Notes under the pieces: model-generated
Seen by the model: only the letters and a program-made list of their open reading frames with translations
Told to the model about the DNA's origin: nothing
Databases searched by the model: none
In this document: positions 31,258-43,200 of the stretch, in pieces
How positions within the stretch are numbered: the stretch's first letter is position 1
Layout of the letters: the number at the start of each line of letters is the position of its first letter
Program-made: the position numbers and the translations under genes
Source of the DNA: Strigamia acuminata
Taxonomy: Eukaryota > Arthropoda > Chilopoda > Geophilomorpha > Linotaeniidae
Length of the DNA stretch: 64,000 nucleotides
Assembly: GCA_949358305.1 (NCBI GenBank)
Contig: OX442316.1
Coordinates: 10,230,001-10,294,000 of the forward strand
Reading direction: 5' to 3'

Positions 31258-34200
31258 ATGAAGGATTCTTTAGAAAATCAAATGTTAATTTCTACTGAGA
31301 ATTTCAGAAGTTATACGATACCCGAAGAAACAAGCGACCAGGTAAAGCTTTTAACCAATTTTATAGCTCGTCATCAATAAATACCGTACTGCCTTGAACA
31401 ATGGCCGGGCGCAATTAAGCGCCTGGCAACCGCCAGCGGGAAAACTAATAAGTGCCTGCCCCGAATAAACGCCGGGCGTGTTTAAACGACGGGTTTATCG
31501 TAAATTTGTGATGACATTTTACATCTACCGTACACGTACACGTAACGTTCGGTAGAAATGAGCTATTTAACACTCCTTCATTGTTTCACTGCTGCATTTC
31601 TACCATTAATACAGTGGTATGGCTCCAAAAAATTTGAAAAAACGTGCATACGACAACAAATTTTTTATAATTTGTTATTTTCAACTTTTTTCGGATAGAC
31701 GCCCGGCTTGAATAATCGCCTGGTTTTGAATAAGCGCCTGGCGGGCGAATCAAAAAAAAAATAAACCCCCGGGCCATTGTTCAAGGCAGTACGGTATAGA
31801 CATTTCATATTTCCAAGTATCTGCACTTTAGTAGAACCTCAATTAATCAAAATGCACAAAACAGTATGTGCAACGTGTAAAAATACAACGTAATTTCTGG
31901 AGTCTGTCGTATGTCCGAAACCACACAGATTTTAAAACTTTTGTAAATGTTGACGCCAATTTTACTGAGCACGCCAAAGTTCCCACTAAACAAATTAAAA
32001 ATTGCTTATCTTATTCTCGGTGGAATGAAACATTTTTGTTTCAACTACACAGTTTACCGGCTATAGCTAAATTTATATCTAAATTGTAATCTATTTGAAA
32101 TGCAGATGGAACTGACAGAGTCCAAGCATCTTTCTTCAGAAACTTTATTGACATGGAAAGATGTCAGTGCCTCATGTATCCCAAATCAAAAGTTCTGTTC
32201 GTGGTTGAAGAAAAATACCATTCAACCTGGGAAACAGATCCTCTTTAACAGTAAGTACTTTTACCACAGAATAAATAAAATACCGTACAGTCGAGCCTCG
32301 TTATAACGAATCGTAAGGGACCCAAAAAATTGGTTCGTTATAACGAAAGTCCATTATACCAAAAATTTTTAACATGGTGTTCTATAACCAACCAACCAAC
32401 CAAACCAACCAACCAACCAAACCAACCAACCAACCAAACCAACCAACCAACCAAGCCATTTTTAACTATTCATGATATCAAGAAATTCATTACACCACGG
32501 TTCGTTATACCAAGGTTCGACTGTATATATTTTACTAGCTGCATTCAAAAAGTTTGTGTATCCAGATGTTTAGATTTGGCTATTGCGATTGTGTTTTTAA
32601 CATCACAAAACTAAAACCCCAACACCTAAAACACGAATTTTGAATGCAAGCTGTCCTGCCTTCTTTAGATTAAACATTTTGTTTTATTTCCAAGTTAGTG
32701 GTTTAGCAAGACCAGGAGAATTATTAGCAATAATGGGACCAAGGTAAATCACCAAGATACTGTAGTGTCTATTGAGAGGGAAAAATGCAATTATTCAAAA
32801 TGTTTATTGATATTTACTTACACTAGATGCATTCAATAAGTCTAAAACGTATGCAAAACTCGTTTCATGTTTGCAAGTGACGTCATTCCCATTGAATAAC
32901 ATGTTATTCAATGGGAATGGGAATGACGTCACGTGCAAACACGAAACGAGTTTTGCATACGTTTTAGACTTATTGAATGCACCTACTTACTTGTAAGTGG
33001 CTTCACTCAAACACAAAAAAGTCCATTGCTACATTTCGGATGATATGAATGTGATGTTATTTTTCCCTAACAGCAGATGTTGCTTTAAACTAATAATAAC
33101 AAAACATGACATAAATTTGTAATTGTTGTCCCGCTTCAGTGGAGCAGGAAAGACAACACTATTAAACGTCCTCACTATGAGAAAACGCAGCAAACTCACA
33201 GTTACGGGTCAAGTGCATATCAATAACCAGCCAGTGACTAGTAAAGAAATTGCAGCGATATCAGCATATATACAACAAGACGAGCTTTTTATTGGCACTA
33301 TAACAGTCAAAGAACAACTCATTTTCCAAGTAAAACTTAAAAAAGATGGTACAATTAATTGAAATTAGGGTACATGCTTTCAATTTTGGGAAGATAAATG
33401 ACTTATTCTCCTTGAATACATTTGGTGCATCCAAACTTCAAGAAACAAATCCTACACTCCTTAAATAACTTTCATAAGTAAATTCTCAATTAAACACACC
33501 AAAAACTAAACTGAACTAAAAGATAGTTTCCTCCAACATGTGGTAACAATAGCCAATAGCAATTTGTAGCCTAAGTCAAAGAAGTGATGTAAATAAACAT
33601 CATATCCTGTTTGGAGAAGTCAATTCGTCTTTTGAAGTTTGATTTGAATGCACTGATTATAGAAGTCGGAAGTTACGAAAACTTCACAAATCACTCACTC
33701 ATTACTGTTTCAGGCAATGTTAAAAATGAGTAGAGATAGTTCTTACTCGCAAATATTACGACGAGTTGACGAAATTATACAAGAGGTACATAATGTACAG
33801 TCGTGTTCAAAGATACTGGACCCTCACTCTAAGCTGGCAATTGAACTTGTGAGTAATTTTGTGTTTTGCCACTAGGTGAAACACCAGACATCAACAGGTG
33901 AGAATACAGACAAAGCTGTACAAGGGTCCAGTTTTTTTGAACACGACTGTACATGCCGTTGTAATATTTCATTAATGTCAAACTCTGTTTTCTAGTTAGG
34001 ATTATGTAATTGCCAAGATACTTTAATTGGAATCGTTGGTCGTGTCAAAGGAATTTCAGGAGGCGAAAAACGACGTTTGGCCGTTGCTTGCGAAATTATA
34101 ACAAATCCATCTATTATGATCTGTGATGAGCCCACAACGGGATTAGATTCGCCCATGGCTAAGCATGTTGTTTCTCTCTTACAAATAATGGCAAAGAAAG

Positions 34201-37200
34201 GTAAAACTGTCATTTGCTCAATTCATCAACCATCTTCCCAAATATATGCCATGTTCGATAAGTAAGACTGCTAACCTGACAAAAATTAACCAGATTTATG
34301 ACATTTTCAAATTACATTTTAGAGTTTTATTTTTAGCCCAAGGAAGAGTTGCCTATTTAGGTTCAAAAGAAGACGCTCTGCAATTCTTCAGTAAGTAAGT
34401 TCTGTCCAAATCTCATTTTTTGGAGGTATTTGATTAGGAATATTTACTCGTAGATTAGATTTTAACTCTCCGTTGAATTATAATCCAGCGGATTTCTTTT
34501 GCCAGCTACTTTTCGTAATTGAAGAAAAAACCATCGAAAATCAGTGCACAGTTTCAGTTAATTCTCCCTATTGATTGAACAGTGGTTCCCAAACTTTTTT
34601 TGGTTCACGGCACTTAATGTTTCAAGATTTTTCCACGGCACCCCAAGTCAAACCATACAGTACCGGTACTTCAAGAATACACCTGAAATTTGCTGTGCGC
34701 AGTTGGTGACTTAATGCGATTAAACGTACAATTATCATAAAATTCGCAAACAATTTATTGATAGGATCAATTAATTATTATTTTTTCTATATATTTTGAA
34801 TTATTTTTGAATTTGATGTATACTATATTGAAATATTTCGCGACACACCTGTTGACCAGGAGCTGTTTGGAAACCACTGTATGACACTTTTTTTGTTATT
34901 TACATTTATTTCGTTAATAGCAAATATGTGATGCCTTTGAAAAGTCTGATAATTATAAATCAATCATACACAAAATTACTTGCAATGAAAATAATAACGA
35001 TTCGCAATTGAATAACCAAATCCCAGTACTAGGTCTGTAAGTATTAATAACTCACTGAAGCAACTTTATAGTTATGAGTTGTCATCATTACTGTACAGTA
35101 CCAGGCTAAAATTGGCACAACATTGCTTGCAACTAAGTGTACGTGTTCATGTTTGGGGAAATTTTAACATTGGTTATCGGTCTGTCCATCCATCCATCCA
35201 TACACTTTGCTGAATGCAATGTTGTACCAACTGTGGCTAGGCGTTATCCTTTTTGAAGTTAAACTTCTTTAGCCACGGTAGTGACTCCGAAAGACATGTC
35301 ACACGAGATGTGTCACACAAAATGTCACACAAAATGTCACACGAGATGTCACATGAGATGTGTCACGAATTTTGGTGTATTTGCACCACAAGGAATTGTG
35401 CATGATGACAGGTTACACTGTATTGTTGGCGGTTTTCGGCACAAATATTATTTTGGCCAAAAAAAGAATAATTCTGGCGGAAAGTAGAATGATTTTGTAA
35501 TCAAAATAAATTTTTAGGCCTAAATTTGAATTTTTGTTTGAAAGAGTCGAATTTTTGGTCATCCCCTCGAACAGCCAGTGGTTCACGTGATTTGGTCAAA
35601 GCAAAAAGATGCGGAATAAATTACTGCTTCTATTAAACCTATAATTGGCTGAAAGCTTCTTTTAACCATGAATACGTCAAGAAGTTTAACTTCAACCGTG
35701 CAGTCTTAAGCACATGCTCTTTTTCTTAATTTAAGGTATTTTTTTCTTATTTAGATACAAAGCGTCGTGGATTAGACAATTCAGAACCGTTTTTGGTCGA
35801 TCATTTAAAAGCCTTTATAGAGAGCCAATATTTATAAAAATGAGACTAATTCAAAATTTCGTAAGATTTTACTATCCAGTGAAACCTGTCTACAGTGACC
35901 AAGAAACAGTGGGTGCTTTCAATACTGAAGCTTACAGTGACTTTACTGACTTGGGTTGCTTGTATGCTGCAACAACCGGTCATGGTGCCAAAACAATGTA
36001 GTCTTCTAACTTACCATACCGCCCCGTTTAAACGCCCGGGCGTTTAACTTTTTTAGTCACCCCCCCCGGCGCCAATTTGAAGCCCGTCTAAATTAATAAT
36101 CGGTAAAAAATAAATGTTTTTTGAAAAAGAAATTATTTTTATTTTTTACATTCATCTAAACGTCCCAATTAGCTAATAGATAGTCCAAAATGCCAGAGGA
36201 AATGAAGAGATTACACATTGAAGGCCTTTTTTATACCTGACTGACGGAAATTGTACTAGACGAATCTGCACGTGATCTGGACGTACCCGGTGACCCGGCG
36301 CCAATTTGAACCCCGACGTTTATACGGGCCCGGCGCCTATAAACTTTTGGTGCAATGACTGCCAGGCGATAAAACGGGGCGAGCGCTTGAATGAACCCGG
36401 GCGATTAAACGGGGCGGTATACGGTACCGTACTGCCTCATTTAAACGCCCGGATCCATTCGGACGCCGGGCCTGTTTTAACGCCGGGCAGGCGTACACTC
36501 AGTTTATAGACGCCGGGTTTCAATTTGGCGCCGGGCAAACGGGGAATGGCCAATTAGGTACGTCTACAAAACGTTTCTGAAGTGCCGCACAAAAATTGAC
36601 GCTACTGCAATTGTTGGCACTTTCCGGGTGCCTTTGCTGTTTCTGATCACTTATTAACTAAATGGGATGTGCAGATGATTGTAAAATATAAAATTAAAAA
36701 TTTATTTCCAAAAAAAATTTTTTTTTGCTACTTTGTTTTCCCGAAAATTTATTTTGGACTATTTTTCTGGTTAACACTAGAACGGCCAGACCGGTCATTT
36801 TGACCGGTAGAGCTGTTTAAAACAGCTGCAGCAATAAACCCAATGGGTTTACGATGCTATTAATTTGCAACTTTAGCTGATTTATGATGGTTTATATCAT
36901 AAATCATCGAAAGTTGCATTTTTCTTAAGAAATAATGAAAAAAAAGTAAATTGACCTAGAACGGCCGAAACCGGTCAAAATAACCGATTAAAACACACCT
37001 GAACAATACGTGCACCAGATTGCACTAACCGTGCACCAAACGTGTACAATACGTATACAATACGTGCATACATCGTTTTGGCATCAAACTGATTCAGTAA
37101 CACGCGAAACATGCGAAGAAAATACCAAAACAAAAATTGATGGTTTTTATAAAATCTGATAAAATTAAAAACGGAAATTTAATTTTATCAGGTTTTATAA

Positions 37201-40200
37201 TAACCATCAATTTTTGTTTTGGTATTTTCTTCGCATATTACGCGTGTTACTGAATCAATTTGATGCCAAAACGTTGTATGCGCGTATTTTGCACATTTGG
37301 TGCACTTATTGTTCACGTTATTGCAACCGGTCATTTTGACCGGTTTTGGCCGTTCTAGGTAGGCGGAAATTCCGGCCGTTCTAATGTTAAACGCCTGGTT
37401 CAAATAAACGCCTGGTTTCAAATTACCGCCTGGCGGGTCGGCCCAAAAAAAATTTAAACGCCCGGGCGTTTAAATAAGGCAGTACGGTATTTACATTAGA
37501 TGGTCGCCATGACGGGTTTCACTGTAGACAATTTGCTTTCAGTATACATATTTATTACACTTAATTATTTGAATATTTCAGTTTCTTGGTTTGTTTCTGG
37601 GACTCTTTTATTACTGTCAAGACTGTAATTTGCAACTAAACATCAATAACATAAATTCTGCAATGTACTATATGATAATGATCGGAAGTTTTCATAATAC
37701 GACGCTTATAGCCCATGTAAAAATACCAACATCTATTTCAGTAATTTTAACTTCAGCCACGATAAAAATAACTAATGCTAACACTTTCATAGATTATAAA
37801 CTCTGAAGTGGATATTTTTCTTCGAGAGCGTGCTAGCGGTTTATACACCACTAATGCATATTTCTTCAGCAGAACCTTAGCTGAAGTAGAGAGACAATAG
37901 GTGCATTCAAATTGGTTAAGCAAATACCGTATATCGTCGAATTGTCCGCGAACCTCTAATAGCCGGCAGACCTCAAATTGGGCGTGGGGCAAATTTTATT
38001 TTTGCCAATAACGCGCGGGCCTCAAATTGCACGCGGGTACACAATTGGAGGCCCAAAATGTGCCAAAAAAGGATGACAAATGACACGTTTTGCATACGTT
38101 TCGGCAGAAAATTACCGAAACGTATGGAAAATGTTTCTATTGTCACACTTTTAGGTGTTTTTCGTTGCCGATTCGTTCAAAAAACCCAGCATCAGCCAGT
38201 TTCTAATAGCGCACGGGTGCGCTATTTACAGATATACGGTACTAAAAGTTTGCTTAAATGAATAAAAAAGTAAGTGAAATAAAAAATTAATTTTTCTAGT
38301 GTGCAGGCCTATAGCGCAGCTGAGTTTATTATGAATGATTGTTCAAAAAAAATAAGTGACAAAACCCATAACCCCTTGCTCAAATAAAGCAAAATAAATA
38401 AACAAACTGAAGTAAAATATAACGTAAAAATCGTCATATGCTGAAATGAAAGAGAGGTCATCAACCTAATACATTAAAGCAGATTTTTCTTAACCATTTT
38501 GAGTACACCTTGTCTTACGTTTTTATGTTCTTCCATCTTCATTAAATATTACTGTAAGCTTATTTACCTCAAACTAATTGTTTCAGATACCTATATTTAC
38601 TGTCTTCTCCTTGTTGTTATCAGCTGTATCGTATTGGCCAATGGGTACATGACAGAAACAAAAACAAACCAAAAAATATAACATTAAAATACTTTTATTT
38701 CAAATTCTAGGCTTTTATCCCGACTTTACTGCTTTTATTATTGCCTGCTTTATCCACATTCTCGTTATCAACAGTGCCATATCGTTTGGTAAGACCCTTT
38801 GAAGTAAAAATTTTAGCCGACACGCGTGCTGACAAACAATTCTCATTGGTCAATATTCAAACAGAACTACTGAGTCCAGTAGTGCAGGAAACATAGTGAA
38901 ACCATAAGATAAATTACAAGTCTGTTTCTCTGTTCATTACAGGATGTTTCATATCATCAATAAGTTCATCAATTCCAGTGGCTATATCATTGATAACATT
39001 CAGCATGACACCATTAGTTCTATTTGGTGGTTTCTTCCTACATAAAAGGTAACCTTAAATACCGGAATAGTTTTCTTAAGAAATGTTATTTCTATTCTGC
39101 AGGTCAGTTCCATGGTACTTTTATATTTTTCAACGCATTTTGTAAAATCCAGATTTGGATTTAATGTTTAGTAATGATTTCAATTTATGTTTAATTTTAG
39201 TGTTTTATTTCGAAAAGTGTTTTAAGTCTCTTTGTAATTGTTTTTATCGAATATCGAATTGTATTGGTAATGTTTTAACGACAATAGTGTTTTTTGATCG
39301 AGGGACACCAAGAGTGCCCTCTGGTGTGTAATCTGTAATTTTGACCGGTCCTTGTTGACCGGAAGTTGACCCCGTTTTTGGGATTGACCACCATCTTTTT
39401 TACCTGTATCATCGTGTGTCACCACGCGATTTTCCTTGTTAAAATCTTCAACGATTAAAATTAGTTAAGTTTAAAAATACGTCTCAAATTGTTGCTCGCG
39501 CGTGCTGCAATCGCAGCTAGATTATTTCGAAGTCTCGAAATTGGTGCCGAAACCCGGGAGAAAAATCCAGGAACCTGAAGAACTGAAATCTATAAAAACC
39601 GCAAGTAAAATTTGAGAAAAATAAAAAATGGCCGAAGATCTCAACGTGATCAAGTCACAACGAACAGTGGCCAGAAGAATGACGACCGCCACTATAACCA
39701 AGGCGAAAACGATTCTTGCGGCAATACCACAGAATGAACTCGAACTAAAAAAAATTAAGGCCAACCTGAAGGCCAAGTCCGCCGAATTAAAGGCGTTAGA
39801 CGGAAAAATATTGGCGGCGTTGGTTGACGACGACGAGATCGACCAAGAAATCACACAGTGCGAAACTAATTATAATGAGAAGATAATCGACTGCGAGGTC
39901 GAGCTCGAAGAAGCGCTGAAGAAAATGAATGCGCTGGCAATCGCCCCGCCACTCGCCCCGATCACCAACAATTACCATGGTACCGTTAATGCCCCGCACG
40001 AGACGACGATGCGACTCCCCAAGTACGAGGCCATAAAATTCAGTGGCGACCCCCTCGAATGGGATGATTTCTGGGGGAATTTCGAAATCAGCATCGATTC
40101 GAAGCCTAACATCACAAATAAAAGCAAGTTAGTGTATTTAAAGTCGTATTTGGACGGTGAAGCGGCGCTCGTGTTGAAAGGACTGCCGCCAACTGATGAG

Positions 40201-43200
40201 AATTACCCCGTCGCCAAGGAACTTTTAATTGAACGTTACGGGCGAAGTGACGTTATTCTCAGTGCGCACATGAGAGCATTAATGAAAATGCAACCTGTAA
40301 AAGATATTTTAGACCCCGTGCCTCTTCAAAAGCTCTACGACCGCTGCGAGTCACACGTGCGCGGATTGTTGGCGTCAAAAATGAACACTGAAGCTATCGA
40401 TGCGACAGCTTGTCCGCTGATATTGGGTTTGGTCCCAAAACAAATTTCACTAGACTTTTCGCGACAACACCCTGATGGGAAATACAAAGCAAAAGACTTA
40501 TTGGACATGATTCGAGCTGAACTAATTCATCATAGCAAAATTGATAGTTTTCAGGACCTGCATCGCACTAAAGACCAGGAGAAGTCGGGAAAAGCAGAAA
40601 AACAGGACACGGAGAAGACATTTCGCAAGAACAACGATCGTGTCCCGTCTGCTCGAGTATTGAGCACGATGATCGCCAACTGCATGTTTTGCAGTAAGAC
40701 CCACGAACGTGACGGCTGTTCCACGACTGCAGCGGAGCGAAAAGAATACGTGGTTAAAAATGGACGGTGTTTTAAGTGCTTAAAAAAGGGGCACACGTCG
40801 AAAACGTGCTCCTACCGAATCACGTGTAAGATTTGCCAACGAAATCACAATCCTTTGGTGTGTGATGGAGCGAGGAAAACCGTTAATGAAAGTTTGACCA
40901 CTCACGTGGCTACGTGTGCAGAATTATCAGCGTTCGTCCCTCCTCCTGCTGCAGCGTTGGCGTCAATTTTTGTGCGTGTTGTGCATCAATCAAAAGAAGC
41001 GATCGTGCAGTGTCTTCTCGACCCCGGCAGCCAAACGACATTCGTGTTGTCCAGTCTTGCTAAAGACTTGGGGTTGCAATCGAAAGGAACTGAAAATTTG
41101 TCCGTACTGACTTTTGGCAGTCAAGTGTCGCAAAGTGCAAAGCGAGAACGATTCGAGTTGAATTTGTGCAACGTGGACGACAAGAATAAATCGCTCACGG
41201 TCACAGCAATCGAGACGCCGTGGATAACGCGGCCGATAAAAACTGAGTTGCAGGCTGGCTTGCGAGCCGCCTTAGCACGCAACAATATTGTAATAAATTT
41301 TGAACAATACACTAATTTTGATGTTTTTTGTTTGATAGGCGCCGATAATATCGCTAAAATTTTGACTGGACGTCTCGAGAAGTTTGAAGAGGATCTGGTG
41401 GCAATCGAAACAATTTTTGGCTGGGCGTTGATGGGTAGCTCGCCCAACGTGACGACTTTGTCTACAATGGTCACCCGCGTATTCAACGTGCGGCTCGACG
41501 ACCGCTTAGATGACCATCTTAAACAATTCTGGGAACTCGAAGCGATTGGAATCCGACACGAGTCCATTGACGAGTCGCCAACAGATCGCAACACGTGCAC
41601 AAAGCGCTTCCGCGAGCTGGTGACGCGAGAGGACGGACGATATGTGGTGCCACTACCGTGGTTAGTCGATGCCAGTCAACTCAACAACAATTTTGAAGTA
41701 GCCAAGCGGAGATTTTGGCATTTGGTGCGCAAGTTCAAGAAGAACCCCGGCTTTTATCAAGCTTACAAAAAAATCTTCGACGATCAGCTGAAAAACGACA
41801 TCATCGAAGAAGTGAAAGTGCAAGACCCAGAACATTCATATTTTATGCCGCATCGTGCAGTTGTGCGAGAGGATCGTGCGACGACAAAAATTCGTATTGT
41901 TTTCGACGCGTCATCAAAGGGAAAGAACGAGCTTTCGCTGAACGATTGTTTGGACAGCGGCCCCAATTTGTTACCGGAAATATTGAAACTTTTGGTGCTA
42001 TTCCGACGTGAGCTTGTAGCGTACATCTCGGACATCGAAAAAGCATTTTTGCAGCTTCTGCTAAGACTTTGCGACCGGAACTTTGTTAGTTTTTTGTGGG
42101 TACCAGAGAATTGGGACGGTTTGGAATTCCTCGTGCCAAGAATTATGCGTCAGAAGCGAGTCACGTTTGGAGTCAGTTCCAGTCCCTACTCGTTAAACGA
42201 CACGATCCAAATGCATCTGGACGAAATGGAGAATTTGTATCCGGACACCGTCAAGCAGATTCGAGAGAAATTTTACGTGGACGACCTTCTGGATTCGATG
42301 CGAGCTGAAAATCAAGTTTTGACCGTTTTTTATGAGGCGCGGAAGTTGATGATGGACGCGCATTTGCCTTTAAGAAAATGGCATTCGAATTCTCCACGAC
42401 TACGAGAAATATTTGCTAAGGAGATCCCCGAAGATGAAGAAATTATCGCCGCCGAAAATGGTCAAACTACCGTGCTAGGTTTGATTTGGAATTACGAGAC
42501 CGATAGACTTCAACTCGAAATAGGAGAATGGGCTGAAAAGAAACCAGAAAGCGGTCAAGGATCGAAGAGGGCGATTGTACAAGCAGTGGCGAAAATTTAT
42601 GACCCGTTGGGCTTCGCCTCACCATTCGCGATCGTCGGAAAACTCATGTTTCAGGAGTTGTGGTCCAGAAAAATCGATTGGGACGTCCCCTTGCCCCCCG
42701 ACATTGCCAAGCGGTGGTGTGAATGGTACGAACAGGTGACAACATTACGAACAATCTCAGTCAAACGACCGTACAGTCCAAACTTGAGCGACAACTCTCA
42801 ACAGGAAATTCATCTCTTTTGCGACGCGAGTCCGAAGGCGTACGGCGTCGTAGTTTACGTGCGCACAGAAACAAATGGAACTGTCGACGTGTCGTTGTGC
42901 ATGTCCAAGTCACGCGTTGCGCCGTTGAAGCCACTTACTTTGCCAAAATTGGAACTCATGAGCGCCCTTTTGTCATCACGCGTTGCAGTGAAGTTACGAG
43001 TTTTGGAAATCAAGAAAATGCATTGTTGGACCGACTCTTCAATTACATACTTTTGGATCCAACAGCAACAGAAGAAAACTAATCCTTTCATCGCGAATCG
43101 AGTACGGGAAATTCGTACAAACACCGACGTCGAATCTTGGCGACACTGCCCCGGCAGGGTAAATCCTGCGGATAAATTGACGAGAGGGATGGAAGCAGTG

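Larger units (their letters stand above)
35877..37524. mobile_element. Outer non-autonomous transposon filling ABCG-C intron 10, with others nested inside
   Basis: The left end CAGTGAAACCTGTCTACAGT matches the right end inverted (CAGTGAAACCCGTCATGG). At least three other inverted-repeat elements lie inside it. No transposase frame is present. Confidence 0.65.

Noticed and set aside
35297-35368. ATGTCACACAAA repeats as a coding region or transcription-factor array
   Set aside because: Short degenerate microsatellite inside an ABCG-C intron with no further support.
39222-39425. Identical 67-residue minus-strand frames in both BEL-B LTRs (the other at 44947-45150)
   Set aside because: They are duplicated only because the LTRs are; no start context or homology.
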